DNA from: Bradyrhizobium aeschynomenes
GTDB taxonomy: Bacteria; Pseudomonadota; Alphaproteobacteria; Rhizobiales; Xanthobacteraceae
Length of the DNA stretch: 64,000 nucleotides
Assembly (NCBI RefSeq): GCF_013178945.1
Contig: NZ_JABFDM010000005.1
Coordinates: forward strand, 479,342 to 543,341
Reading direction: 5' to 3'
The notes beneath the pieces were generated by a model. It had not been told where the DNA came from and ran no database searches. It saw only the letters and a list, made by a program, of their open reading frames with translations. Made by a program: the position numbers and the translations under genes. Positions 28,460 through 38,500 of this stretch are shown in pieces (position 1 is the first letter of the stretch; every line of letters begins with the position of its first letter).

Positions 28460-29490
28460 GACGAACTGCCGAGCGCCTGCGCCAGCCGCTCCCAGTCGCC
28501 CTCATGGCTTGGCAGGCCGAAGCGTAGCCAGGTCGGCTGAGCCGGAAAGCGTCGGACATGAATGCCGTGGCGGGCGAGCCGGTCGGCGATCCCGGCCGCG
28601 ATCGGCGATGCGATCAGGCGGAACAGGGGCGTGATGCCGATGACGGCGCAACCGGCGTTCTCCAGCAGCGCCTCGATGCGCTGGCCATCCCGGGCGAGGC
28701 GCGCGCCTGTCTGCGCGAGCCAGGCGTCATCGGCCAACGCGGCCGTTCCCACCGCGAGCGCCGGCCCCGATACCGCCCAGGGTCCGAGTTCCCCGCGGAG
28801 GCGCGTTGCAATGTCCGCCGAGCTGATCGCAAATCCCAGCCGCACGCCGGCGAGGCCATAGACCTTGCCGAATGAGCGCAGCACGATCGTCGCCGGCGGC
28901 AGGTCGGCCGCAAGGCTCGCATTGGCGGGATACAGATCGACGAACGCTTCATCGACGATCAACAGACCGTCGCGCCGGCGCTGTGCTGCGGCCAGCCGGA
29001 CCAGGACGTCGCGCGGCAGCAGGCGGCCGGTTGGATTGTTCGGGTTCACCACGACGGCGATGTCGGCGTGGGCGAGCGCGTCGGCGTCGTCGACCAGATG
29101 CACTTGATGGCCGCAGCGCCGCCAGCACAGCGCGTGCTCCTCATAGGTTGGCGCGAGCACCGCGACGGTCGATCGCGGCCGCAGCCGCGGCAGACTCTGC
29201 AGCAGCGCCTGGGTGCCTGGCGCGGCGACGATCGTGTCCCGGGAGGCCACGCGATAGCGCGCCGCCGCCGCGGTGAGCAGGATGCGCTCCTCGGACTTGG
29301 CCGGCAATCGCTGCCAGGCGGAGGGCGGGATTTCCGGGACCGGGTAGGGCACTGCATTGATGCCGGTCGACAGATCGATCCACGGCTGCGGCGCATCCGG
29401 GTAACGACCGCTGACCGCGTGGAGATCGCCGCCGTGAAGGATTGCTTCCGGCGTTTCCGATCGCGTGCTAGTCGCTCTGTCGTCGTTCAT
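28456..29490 (-). CDS. cobD: Threonine-phosphate decarboxylase / cobalamin aminotransferase-like enzyme
   Basis: The 344-residue PLP enzyme makes (R)-1-amino-2-propanol phosphate or the equivalent linker of cobalamin. Features are HGGDLHAVSGRYPDAP at the N-terminus, WIDLSTGINAVPYP, VNPNNPTGRLLP, VDEAFVDLYP, and the PLP lysine in RSFGKVYGLAGVRLGF. It is named CobC in P. denitrificans and CobD in Salmonella. It is divergent from cbiB, the enzyme that uses its product, with the starts almost touching. Confidence 0.92.
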   Translation of the reverse strand: MNDDRATSTRSETPEAILHGGDLHAVSGRYPDAPQPWIDLSTGINAVPYPVPEIPPSAWQRLPAKSEERILLTAAAARYRVASRDTIVAAPGTQALLQSLPRLRPRSTVAVLAPTYEEHALCWRRCGHQVHLVDDADALAHADIAVVVNPNNPTGRLLPRDVLVRLAAAQRRRDGLLIVDEAFVDLYPANASLAADLPPATIVLRSFGKVYGLAGVRLGFAISSADIATRLRGELGPWAVSGPALAVGTAALADDAWLAQTGARLARDGQRIEALLENAGCAVIGITPLFRLIASPIAAGIADRLARHGIHVRRFPAQPTWLRFGLPSHEGDWERLAQALGSSS

Positions 29491-29512
29491 GTCTGTCCTT
29501 CAGCGGAGATCG

Positions 29513-30484
29513 ATGTTCGTCTCTCTCGCGCTCGCGGCGCTCCTCATCGAAGCTGCGGTCGGTTATCCCCAGATGCTGGTGCAGCGGATCGGTCATCCCG
29601 TGATGTGGATGGGCGCGCTGATAGCATGGGCGGACCGCCACTGGAACGGGGCCGGCGACAGCTTCGCCGCGCGACGGGCGCGCGGCCTGCGCCTCGTGAT
29701 GCTGCTCGCCGCAGGCATGTTGGCCGTCGGCCTGGGCGCAACCTGGATCGTGCAGGCCGTGGCGGGCGAATGGGCCGCAACGATCATCCTTGGAGGCTTA
29801 GCGAGCAGCCTGCTTGCTCAGCGCAGCCTCGACGCGCATGTCGCCGCCGTCGCGGACGGCTTGGAGAACGAGGGGCTCGACGGCGGCCGCCGTGCGGTGG
29901 CGATGATCGTCGGGCGCGATCCCGAGCGGCTCGATGAATCCGGCGTGTCGCGCGCGGCCATCGAAAGTCTGGCCGAGAACTTCTCCGACGGTGTGGTCGC
30001 GCCCCTGTTCTGGCTCGTGATGGGCGGTCTGCCGGGCATCCTGATCTACAAGGCTCTCAACACGGCCGACAGCATGATCGGCCATCTCTCGGAACGTCAC
30101 CGCGCGTTTGGCTGGGCGGCGGCGCGGCTCGACGATCTCATCAACCTGCCGGCCTCACGGCTCTCGGCACTGTGGATTGCAGCCGCCGCCTGCATCGTCC
30201 CCGCAGCGTCCTCGGCATCGGCCCTGCAAATCGTTGCACGCGATGCCGCGAGGCATCGGTCGCCGAACGCCGGCTGGCCGGAGGCCGCCATGGCGGGGGC
30301 GTTGGGACTGCGCCTGGCCGGGCCGCGCGTCTATGACGGCCATCTCGTCACCGATGCCTGGATGGGGGATGGGCGTGCTGATCTCGATGCCTCGGACATC
30401 CGGCGCGCATTGCGGCTCTACCGGCTGGCGTGTGTTGTTCAGGCTCTCGTGGTTGCCGCACTCGTCGTGGTCAGGATGGTCTAG
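29513..30484 (+). CDS. cbiB: Adenosylcobinamide-phosphate synthase (CbiB/CobD type)
   Basis: The 323-residue membrane protein attaches the aminopropanol arm to adenosylcobyric acid. Family stretches are HPVMWMGALIAWADRHWN, ESLAENFSDGVVAPLFWLVMGGLPGILIYKALNTADSMIGHL, and RLDDLINLPASRLSAL. The ATG at 29513 is preferred because GGAG lies about nine bases upstream; in-frame ATGs at 29489 and earlier are possible. Its 3' end almost touches the convergent cobQ stop. Confidence 0.92.
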   Translation: MFVSLALAALLIEAAVGYPQMLVQRIGHPVMWMGALIAWADRHWNGAGDSFAARRARGLRLVMLLAAGMLAVGLGATWIVQAVAGEWAATIILGGLASSLLAQRSLDAHVAAVADGLENEGLDGGRRAVAMIVGRDPERLDESGVSRAAIESLAENFSDGVVAPLFWLVMGGLPGILIYKALNTADSMIGHLSERHRAFGWAAARLDDLINLPASRLSALWIAAAACIVPAASSASALQIVARDAARHRSPNAGWPEAAMAGALGLRLAGPRVYDGHLVTDAWMGDGRADLDASDIRRALRLYRLACVVQALVVAALVVVRMV

Positions 30485-30485
30485 C

Positions 30486-31958
30486 CTAGCCGCGCGGCTC
30501 GGTGGCCAGTGCTAGGACACGATCGACGTCGATGTGTTGCTCCAGATGTGCTGCAAGCGCATCGAGGGTTGTCTCGACGTCGCTCTCGTAAGCGAGCCCG
30601 CTCGCGGCTGCGCCGAGGCCGCGCAGCCAATGATTGCGCAGACCGTCATCTGCGAACAGGCCGTGCACGTAGCAGCCGGCGATCCGGCCGTCGGCTGCGA
30701 CAGCGCCATCGCGGTGACCGTCGGAGAAGGTGAGGAATGGGGTCTGCGTTGCCGGCCCGTCGGTGCGGCCAATGTGCATCTCGTAACCGCGGAAGGGCCG
30801 CTGATCATCCATCAGCTTGCCATGGACCTCCCGCAGCGCCTTGTCATCGGTCAGCGTGGTTTCAACGTCGAGCAGGCCAAGTCCTGCGACGGAACCCGGT
30901 GCTCCTTCGTGTCCATCGGGATCGCTGATGATGCGCCCCAGCATCTGATAGCCGCCGCAGATGCCGAGCACGCGCCCGCCGCGACGCAGATGCGCGGCGA
31001 GGTCGATGTCCCAGCCGGCGTCGCGCAGGGCGGCGAGATCGGCGATCGTGGCCTTCGAGCCCGGCAGGATCACAATCGAAGCGTCGCCGGGAATCGGCGT
31101 GCCAGACCGCAAAAACTGCAGATCGATTCCATCTTCCAGCCGCAACGGATCGAACTCGTCGAAATTGGAAATACGCGGGTAGGCGAGGATGACGATCTTC
31201 GGCCGCTGTCCTCCCGATGATCCGCGTTCAGCCAGGCCAAGCGCGTCCTCCGCCGGCAGGCGGCGCGCATCCGGAAAATGTGGAATGAGCCCGAGCGACG
31301 TCCACCCTGTCCGCTGCGCGATCTCGTTCATGCCTGATGCAAACAAGGCGGGGTCGCCGCGGAACTTGTTCACGAGGAAACCCGCCACACGCGCGGCGTC
31401 GTCGGGCGCGATCACCGTCTTGGTGCCGACCACGCTCGCAATCACGCCGCCCCGATCGATGTCGCCGATCAGCACCACGGGAATCTGCGCCGCTTGCGCA
31501 AAGCCCATGTTGGCAATGTCGCCGGCGCGCAGGTTGATCTCGGACGCCGAGCCCGCGCCTTCCACCAGCACAATATCGGCATCGGCCGCCAATTGATGAA
31601 AGCTGTCGAGCACGGCATGCATCAATTGCGGCTTCATCGCCTGATAGGCGGATGCCTTGGCATTGCCGACGACGCGGCCCTGCACCACCACCTGCGAGCC
31701 GATCTCGCTCTGCGGCTTCAGCAGCACCGGGTTCATATGCACCGTCATCGGCCGCCGCGCTGCGCGCGCCTGCAGCGCTTGGGCCCGGCCGATCTCGCCG
31801 CCATCCGCGGTGACGGCGGCGTTGTTCGACATGTTCTGCGGCTTGAACGGCGCCACCTTCAAGCCGCGCAGTGTCAGCGCGCGCGCAAGGCCTGCAACGA
31901 TCAGCGACTTGCCGACGTCGGAGCCGGTGCCCTGGAACATGATGGCGCGCGCGCTCAT
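30486..31958 (-). CDS. cobQ: Cobyric acid synthase
   Basis: The 490-residue enzyme amidates side chains b, d, e and g using glutamine and ATP. The N-terminal dethiobiotin-synthetase-like domain has MFQGTGSDVGKSLIVAGL and PFKPQNMSNNA, and the C-terminal glutaminase domain has the nucleophile in LGICGGYQMLG and the late GCYVHGLF. Length and order are typical. It lies downstream of cobU and cobO on the minus strand, probably as one operon. Confidence 0.95.
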   Translation of the reverse strand: MSARAIMFQGTGSDVGKSLIVAGLARALTLRGLKVAPFKPQNMSNNAAVTADGGEIGRAQALQARAARRPMTVHMNPVLLKPQSEIGSQVVVQGRVVGNAKASAYQAMKPQLMHAVLDSFHQLAADADIVLVEGAGSASEINLRAGDIANMGFAQAAQIPVVLIGDIDRGGVIASVVGTKTVIAPDDAARVAGFLVNKFRGDPALFASGMNEIAQRTGWTSLGLIPHFPDARRLPAEDALGLAERGSSGGQRPKIVILAYPRISNFDEFDPLRLEDGIDLQFLRSGTPIPGDASIVILPGSKATIADLAALRDAGWDIDLAAHLRRGGRVLGICGGYQMLGRIISDPDGHEGAPGSVAGLGLLDVETTLTDDKALREVHGKLMDDQRPFRGYEMHIGRTDGPATQTPFLTFSDGHRDGAVAADGRIAGCYVHGLFADDGLRNHWLRGLGAAASGLAYESDVETTLDALAAHLEQHIDVDRVLALATEPRG

Positions 31959-31962
31959 GAGC

Positions 31963-32571
31963 CTAGTACTCGATGCCTTCCTGCGCCTTCACGCCGGCTG
32001 CGAAGTGGTGCTTGACGAGGTTCATCTCGGTGACGAGATCGGCCGCCTCGATCAGCTCCGGCTTCGCGTTGCGGCCGGTCACCACGACGTGGAGATCGGG
32101 ACGGCGCGCCGCGAGCGCTGCCACGACGTCGCCAATCGGCAGGTGATCATAGCGTAGCGCGATGTTGAGCTCGTCGAGGACCAGCAGCCGGATCGCGGGA
32201 TCCGCCATCAGTTCCTTTGCCTTGGCCCAGGCGCGCTCGGCCGCGGCCACGTCGCGCGCACGATCCTGCGTTTCCCAGGTAAAGCCTTCGCCGAGCGTGT
32301 GCCACGAGACCTGATCACCGAACGCGGCGATCGCCTTGCGCTCACCGGTCTCCCATGCACCCTTGCCGAACTGCACAACGCCGATGCGAAAGCCGCGGCC
32401 GATCGCACGCAGCATCAGGCCCCACGCTGCCGTCGACTTGCCCTTGCCCTTGCCGGTGTGGACGATCAGCAGGCCCTTCTCGACGGTCTTCGAAGCGACC
32501 TCGGCATCCTGCACCGCCTTGCGGTTCTCCATCTTGGCCTTGTGGCGGGCATCGTCGGCGCTTTCGGTCAT
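31963..32571 (-). CDS. cobO: Cob(I)yrinic acid a,c-diamide adenosyltransferase
   Basis: Transfers the adenosyl group from ATP to cob(I)yrinic acid a,c-diamide. The 202-residue CobA/CobO/BtuR-type protein has the P-loop HTGKGKGKST at residues 38-47, with WGLMLRAIGRGFRIGVVQFGKG following and LLVLDELNIALRY in the middle. The N-terminal 30 charged residues are usual for the alphaproteobacterial form. It is followed four bases later by cobQ. Confidence 0.95.
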   Translation of the reverse strand: MTESADDARHKAKMENRKAVQDAEVASKTVEKGLLIVHTGKGKGKSTAAWGLMLRAIGRGFRIGVVQFGKGAWETGERKAIAAFGDQVSWHTLGEGFTWETQDRARDVAAAERAWAKAKELMADPAIRLLVLDELNIALRYDHLPIGDVVAALAARRPDLHVVVTGRNAKPELIEAADLVTEMNLVKHHFAAGVKAQEGIEY

Positions 32572-32587
32572 CGGTTCGTCCTCTTCG

Positions 32588-33124
32588 TCATTTCAAGCTG
32601 AGCGGCAGCCCGGCCGCCATCAGGATCACGCGATCCGCCAATGCCGCCACGTCCTGGTTCAGCCGCCCCTGCGCGTCGCGAAACGCACGCGCCAGCGCGT
32701 TGTCCGGCACGATGCCGAGACCGACCTCGTTGGAGACGGCGACGATCGGCCCGCGTGCGGCGCGGAGCGCATCGATGAGCTCGGCGCAAGCCGCCTGCAC
32801 GTTCATGTCGGCGAGCATGACATTGCTGAGCCACAGCGTGAGGCAATCGATCAGCACTGGCGCAGGCTGGTACGCGTGTTCGCGAATCAGGCCGGCCAGA
32901 TCATGCGTCGTCTCCAGCGTCTGCCATCCGTCTGCGCGCCGCGCCTTGTGCTGCGCAATTCGTTCGGTCATTTCCTCGTCGAACGCCTGCGCGGTCGCAA
33001 CATACGTCCAGGGCGGCGCGCTCGTCGTGACCAGCGCCTCCGCGTGGCGGCTCTTGCCCGAGCGCGCTCCGCCGAGCACCAGGGTCAGGCGCGGCAGGGC
33101 GGGAGGCGGCGGGGCAGGGACCAT
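32588..33124 (-). CDS. cobU: Bifunctional adenosylcobinamide kinase / adenosylcobinamide-phosphate guanylyltransferase
   Basis: The 178-residue protein (CobP in P. denitrificans) phosphorylates adenosylcobinamide and adds GMP. The P-loop LVLGGARSGKSRHAEAL is at 15-31, then VATAQAFDEEMTERIAQHKARR and VLIDCLTLWLSNVM. The C-terminal part contains VSNEVGLGIVP. It is the first gene of the minus-strand cobU-cobO-cobQ set. It diverges from the riboswitch-led hupE operon. Confidence 0.95.
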   Translation of the reverse strand: MVPAPPPPALPRLTLVLGGARSGKSRHAEALVTTSAPPWTYVATAQAFDEEMTERIAQHKARRADGWQTLETTHDLAGLIREHAYQPAPVLIDCLTLWLSNVMLADMNVQAACAELIDALRAARGPIVAVSNEVGLGIVPDNALARAFRDAQGRLNQDVAALADRVILMAAGLPLSLK

Positions 33125-33173
33125 GGGGACGATTCCGATTGACGGGCTTTGGCGCGACCCGTATCTAACAGAT

Positions 33174-33336
33174 GACGGTTCTCCGAAAGGAGAGATTTAG
33201 GGAACATGGTGCGGGATCACACCCAAGGCCGTGGCTGCCCCCGCAACTGTAATCGGCGAGTGTGAGGCCAAAGCACCACTGGGAAACCGGGAAGGTGGTT
33301 TCACGCAGCGACCCGAGAGCCAGGAGACCTGCCGTC
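33174..33336 (+). ncRNA. Cobalamin (B12) riboswitch
   Basis: The conserved B12-box GCTGCCCCCGCAACTGTAA at 33234-33252 is followed by CACTGGGAAACCGGGAAGG and the 3' element GAGAGCCAGGAGACCTGCC. A closing stem is visible: GACGG at 33174-33178 pairs with CCGTC at 33332-33336. It precedes hupE by 134 bases, a stretch that should hold the expression platform, and is expected to lower expression of the plus-strand operon when adenosylcobalamin is plentiful. Confidence 0.95.
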
Positions 33337-33470
33337 GACATTGCTGTTGGCCGACCCGTCGCGCGGGGAGTCGCGATGCTGGTTCTGATCCCGCCGGGAT
33401 GGGCGGGATGCCGTCGGATGCAGCGCATCGTCCGGTCCTCTGGGGGAGCCGGCAAGCGACGGAGACGGCC

Positions 33471-34103
33471 ATGAAGTTCACCCGCACGACGACTTTCACG
33501 ATTGCGAGCCTGCTTCTGCTCGCCGCCCAGCCCGCTTTCGCGCATCACATGATGGATGGCAAGCTGCCGCAGACCTTCGCGCAGGGCATGCTGTCCGGGC
33601 TCGCCCATCCCATCATCGGCATCGATCATCTGGCGGCCATCGTGGGTGCCGGCATCGTTGCGGCGTTGCTCGGCCGCGGCTTCGCCCCGGTGCTGGCGTT
33701 CACGACGGCGATGATCGCCGGTGTCGGCCTTCACGTGGCGAAGGCCAACATCCCGGCGGCCGAGCTGCTGGTCGGCCTCACGACCGTCGTGGTCGGCCTC
33801 GTGGTGGTGGTGCGCGGCCGTTTCGGCGTGCTGCCGGTCGCCGGTCTGTTTGCTCTGACGGGCCTCGTGCACGGTTATGCGCTGGGTGAGTCGATCGTCG
33901 GTGCGGAGACTGCGCCGCTCGGCGCCTATCTCGCCGGCCTGCTCGTGATCCAGACGGTGATCGCTGCTTGTGCGTTCCTCGGCACCAAGCTGCTGTCGGC
34001 CAAGGCCAATGCCATTGCGCCGCTGGCGCTGCGCCTGGCCGGCGCTGCGATCGTGCTGGCCGGCGGCGTCGCTGCGGCCACGGCAGCCGGAATGATCGGC
34101 TGA
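33471..34103 (+). CDS. HupE/UreJ-family metal transporter, probable cobalt importer
   Basis: The 210-residue protein has a cleavable signal peptide ending QPAFA before HHMMDG, then six or so hydrophobic helices. The family signature HPIIGIDHLAAIVGAG is present. HupE/UreJ proteins carry nickel or cobalt; placement behind a B12 riboswitch and ahead of cobW and cobN indicates cobalt for corrin insertion. The N-terminal histidines of the mature protein (HH) may take part in metal capture. Confidence 0.88.
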   Translation: MKFTRTTTFTIASLLLLAAQPAFAHHMMDGKLPQTFAQGMLSGLAHPIIGIDHLAAIVGAGIVAALLGRGFAPVLAFTTAMIAGVGLHVAKANIPAAELLVGLTTVVVGLVVVVRGRFGVLPVAGLFALTGLVHGYALGESIVGAETAPLGAYLAGLLVIQTVIAACAFLGTKLLSAKANAIAPLALRLAGAAIVLAGGVAAATAAGMIG

Positions 34104-34106
34104 TTG

Positions 34107-34502
34107 ATGTCCACACCTGAAATTGGCGCAACGACGCTGTTCGTCTGCGTCACCTGTCGCACGCAGGCGGCTGAAGCTGCGCCGCCTGATCAGCCGCGGG
34201 CCGGGGCCCGCCTGCTCGCAGCGATCGAGACCGTGCCGGCCGAGCAGCGCGCCGGTGTGTCGGTGGTCGGCGTCGAGTGCCTGTCCAACTGCAACCGGGC
34301 CTGCACGGTTGCCGTGACGGCGCCGGGCAAATGGACCTATGTGCTCGGGGCGCTCGATCCAGATCTTCATGCTCAGGATGTGCTGAGCTTCGCGCAGCTG
34401 CATCAGCGCCATGAAGCTGGCCTGCCGGCCTGGCGCGAGCGTCCCGAATACATCCGCAAGAACACCGTTGCGCGCGTGCCTGCTCTGGCAGTGCCGCGCT
34501 GA
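34107..34502 (+). CDS. DUF1636 family protein (cysteine-containing, cobalt-operon associated)
   Basis: 131 residues from ATG 34107, three bases after hupE. The cysteine pattern FVCVTCR near the N-terminus and VECLSNCNRACTVAV in the middle is like the thioredoxin-like ferredoxin fold that holds a 2Fe-2S cluster. DUF1636 genes commonly sit beside cobW. A role as metal-binding or redox helper in cobalt delivery is plausible but not shown. Confidence 0.75.
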   Translation: MSTPEIGATTLFVCVTCRTQAAEAAPPDQPRAGARLLAAIETVPAEQRAGVSVVGVECLSNCNRACTVAVTAPGKWTYVLGALDPDLHAQDVLSFAQLHQRHEAGLPAWRERPEYIRKNTVARVPALAVPR

Positions 34503-34522
34503 AGACGAGAGATCGTATCACC

Positions 34523-35560
34523 ATGACGAAGTCGTTCGCCAAGACGCCTTGCACCATCGTCACCGGCTTTCTCGGGGCCGGGAAAACCACGCTGGTGCGC
34601 AATCTGATCGAGACGGCGAATGGCCGCCGGCTCGCCATCATCGTCAACGAGTTCGGTGATGTCGGCATCGACGGCGATATCCTCAGGGGGTGTGGTGTGC
34701 CGGACTGTCCGGAGGATCGTATCGTCGAGCTGTCCAATGGCTGCCTTTGCTGCACGGTGGCCGATGATTTCGTACCCGCGCTCAAGAGCCTGCTCGACCA
34801 GAAGGACCCGCCCGAGCACATCGTGATCGAGACGTCGGGCCTCGCGCTGCCGAAGCCGCTGGTGCAGGCCTTCAACTGGCCGGAGATCGCAACCCGCGTC
34901 ACGGTGGATGGTGTCGTCGCAGTGGTCGATGGCCCGGCGGTGGTGGCTGGCCGCTTCGCCGACGATCCCAAGGCGCTCGCCGCGCAACGCGCAGCGGACG
35001 CTTCGCTCGATCATGACAACCCGCTCGAGGAGGTTTACGAGGATCAGCTGCTCTGCGCCGACCTCGTCGTGATGAACAAGAGCGACCTGATGAGCGACGA
35101 GCAGCGCAAGATCGTGGCCTCCGAGATCGCGACCAAGGTGCAGCGCGCCGTCAAGGTGATCGCGACCGAGCATGGCAGGCTGTCGGCCTCCGTGCTGCTC
35201 GGGCTTGGTGCCGCCGCCGAGGACGATCTCGCTGCGCGTCCCTCACATCACGACAACGAGGCGGAGCATGATCACGACGATTTCGAAAGCTTCGTGCTCG
35301 ACGTCCCGGCGCAGACCTCTCCCGATGCACTCGTCGACCGCATCGCGGCTGCCGTCGAAGCGCATGACGTGTTGCGGGTGAAGGGATTCGTGGAAGTGGC
35401 CGGCAAGCCGCTGCGCCTTCTGGTGCAGGCCGTCGGCAACCGCATCCAGCATCAGTTCGAGCGCCCCTGGCAATCCGGCGAGTCGCGGCAGGGACGGCTG
35501 GTGATCATCGGCGAGCGCGGTCTCGATGCGGCCGCGATCCAAAGCCTGATCGCGGGCTAG
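34523..35560 (+). CDS. cobW: CobW-family GTPase (metal chaperone)
   Basis: 345 residues. The P-loop TGFLGAGKTTLVRNL is near the N-terminus. The metal-binding motif GCLCC follows at VELSNGCLCCTVADDFV, with the switch segment IVIETSGLALPKP and the guanine motif NKSD in VVMNKSDLMSD. A histidine/acid-rich stretch (SHHDNEAEHDHDD) before the C-terminal CobW_C domain is a further metal site. It is thought to load cobalt onto the CobN chelatase, whose gene starts nine bases downstream. Confidence 0.95.
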   Translation: MTKSFAKTPCTIVTGFLGAGKTTLVRNLIETANGRRLAIIVNEFGDVGIDGDILRGCGVPDCPEDRIVELSNGCLCCTVADDFVPALKSLLDQKDPPEHIVIETSGLALPKPLVQAFNWPEIATRVTVDGVVAVVDGPAVVAGRFADDPKALAAQRAADASLDHDNPLEEVYEDQLLCADLVVMNKSDLMSDEQRKIVASEIATKVQRAVKVIATEHGRLSASVLLGLGAAAEDDLAARPSHHDNEAEHDHDDFESFVLDVPAQTSPDALVDRIAAAVEAHDVLRVKGFVEVAGKPLRLLVQAVGNRIQHQFERPWQSGESRQGRLVIIGERGLDAAAIQSLIAG

Positions 35561-35569
35561 GCGAGGGAC

Positions 35570-38500
35570 ATGCATCTCCTGGCGACATCGGGCGCTGATC
35601 TCGACGACCTCGAACAGGCCGTGGATCTCGCGCAGTCGCCCGCCGAGATCGTCGTGTTGTCGTTCTCCGACAGCGACCTGTCAGCCCTGGCCGAGGCTTG
35701 GACGGGGGCGTCGGACGAGCTGCCCGGCCTGCGCCTCGCGAGCCTGAAACGACTGAAGCACCCGATGTCAGTCGACCTCTACATCGACCGCGTCGTGCTT
35801 GGCGCACGCGCGGTGGTCGTGCGCTGTCTCGGCGGGCTCGACTATTGGCGCTACGGGATGGAGCGCATTGCCGCGGTGTGCCGCAGCCGCAACATCGCGT
35901 TCGCGGCGCTGCCGGGCGATGATCGCGCCGACGATCGGCTCGACGCGCTCTCGACGCTGCCGCACGACGCCACGTCGCGGCTCTATGGCTATCTGCACGA
36001 AGGCGGGGTCGGGAATGCGCGGGAGGCGCTGCGTTACCTCGCTGCGCTTCTCGGCCGTCGCACGGATTTTGCCGCGCCGGTTGCGATCGGCTCGATCGTG
36101 GGCTTCGTGCCGGATCGCGGCGCCGTCGCCATCGAGGAACTCTTCCGTCACGGTGATACGCGGCCGACCGCGCTGACCGTGTTCTATCGCGCCAGTCTGC
36201 TGGCCGCCGACACGGCGGGGATCGCCGAACTGATGCGGGGGATCGAACGCGAAGGGCTCGCCGCATTGGCGGTCGCGGTCACCAGCCTGAAGGATCCCAG
36301 CATCGCGGCTGCGCTGGAGCAACTGATCGTGACGCGGCGTCCCGCGATCATCCTGAACGCGACCGCGTTCTCGGCGCTGCGCGATGACGGCTCGACGGTG
36401 CTGGATGTCGCAGACGCGCCAGTCCTGCAGATCATCCAGGCGCAGAGCACGGAAGCGAGCTGGGCCTCGTCCGGTCGCGGATTGTCGCCGACGGATCTTG
36501 CGATGAACGTCGTGCTGCCGGAGCTCGACGGTCGACTGCTGGCGCGCCCGATCGCCTTCAAGGGCGAGATGCCGGCGGACGACCGCCTGCAATTCGGCAC
36601 CGTACGCTACGTTCCGCGGGCGGATCGCATATGCTATGTCGCGCAGCTCGCCGCGCGATGGGCGCGGTTGCGCTCGCTGCCCGCGCAGGAGCGCCGCATC
36701 GCGCTCGTGCTATCGGATTATCCGGCCCGCGGCGGGCGCCGCGGCTATGCGGTCGGACTCGACACCAGCGAGAGCGCCGCGGCGATCACCCTGACGTTGG
36801 CGGAGGCCGGATACGATGTCGGTGGTCAGCTCCCGGCGTCGCGACAGGTTGAAGCGCTGCTGCGCGACGAGGCGGATGAGCTCGTCGTGCCGCTTGCGGA
36901 CCATCGGCGCGCTCTCGCGCTGTTGCCGCCCGATCTGCAGCGCGCCCTGCATGACAATTGGGGCGAGGCGGAAGCCGACCCGGCGTTTCGCGATGGCGCG
37001 TTTCGCTTTCAGGTGCTGCGCGCGGGCAAGCTCGCGATTCTGCTGCAACCGGATCGCGGCAGCCGCGCCGATCGCAAGTCCGGCTACCACGACACCAGCG
37101 TGCCGCCGCGGCATGCCTATGTTGCGCTCTATGCCCATTTGCGCGATGTCGAAAAGATCGACGCGCTAATCCATCTCGGCGCGCACGGCACGCTGGAATG
37201 GTTGCCGGGCAAGGCGCTGGCGCTGTCGAGCAATTGTTGGCCGGAAGCCGTGCTCGGCCCGCTGCCGATGATCTATCCCTTCATCGTCAACAATCCCGGC
37301 GAGGCGATGCAGGCCAAGCGGCGGTTGTCCGCCGTGACGCTCGGGCATCTGACGCCGCCATTGTCGCAGGCCGGTCTGCATGGACCGTTGCTGGAGCTGG
37401 AGGGGCTGGTCGAGGAATATGCCGAGGCCGACGGTCTCGACAAACGACGCCTGACGCTCCTGGAGGACGAAATCATCGCCCGGGCCTGGCAGAGCGGGCT
37501 TGCCGCCGATTGCGGCCTCGAGCGCACGATGAGCAACCGCGAGGCGATCGCGCAGCTCGACGCCCAATTGTGCGACATCAAGGAGCTCGCGGTGCGTGAC
37601 CGCCTGCACGTGTTCGGCCAGGCGCCCGACGTCGCAGCGACCAGTCTCCTCGCCGATGCGATCACGGCAGCGGCGGAGCTGGCGGGTGGCACCGTCGATC
37701 GGACGGCCGTCGAGGCCCGCATCGCCGAGAGCGCTGCGGCCGAAGGCAGCGCGCTGCTCGCGGCGCTCGACGGCCGCCGCGTGGCCGCTGGTCCCGCCGG
37801 TGCGCCGAGCCGTGGCCGCCTCGACGTGCTGCCGACCGGGCGCAATCTGACCGCGATTGATCCGCGCGCCATCCCGACCCGCACGGCCGCGCTGGTCGGC
37901 GTCCGCGCGGCCGACGAGGTGATCCGGCGCTATTTGCAGGACCATGGCGACTATCCGCGGTCGCTGATGCTCGATCTCTGGGCCTCCGCTTCGCTGCGCA
38001 CGGGCGGTGACGATCTGGCTCAAGCGCTCGCCTATCTCGGCGTGCGGCCGCGCTGGGATCTCAATTCGAACCGCGTGACGGGCGTCGACGTGCTGCCGCT
38101 GGCGATGCTCGACCGTCCCCGCATCGATGCGACGCTGCGGATCTCGGGGCTGTTTCGCGACCTGTTCGAGGCGCAGATTGCGCTGTTCGATCTCGCCGTG
38201 CAGAAGGTGGCATCGCTCGACGAGGACGATGCCGACAATCCGCTGGCTGCGGCGCGGCGCCGCGGCGAGAGTCTCGCGCGCGTGTTCGGCGGCGCGCCGG
38301 GCAGCTACGGCGCCGTTGCCGCCGACCTGGCGTTGGGGATGAACTGGGAGAGCCGGTCGCAGCTCGGCGAAGCCTATCTCGACAGCACCGGTTTCAGCTT
38401 CGGGGGAGCGCATGACGGCGTCGCGGCCTCCGACACGTTCCGCGCGCGCGTGCGCAGCGCCGATGCGCTGGTGCATCCGCAGGACGATCGCGAGCGCGAT

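Noticed and set aside
34107..34502. Naming the gene after hupE as cbtB
   Set aside because: CbtB is a very short one-helix protein with a histidine-rich end; this product is soluble-looking, 131 residues, and has the DUF1636 cysteine pattern.
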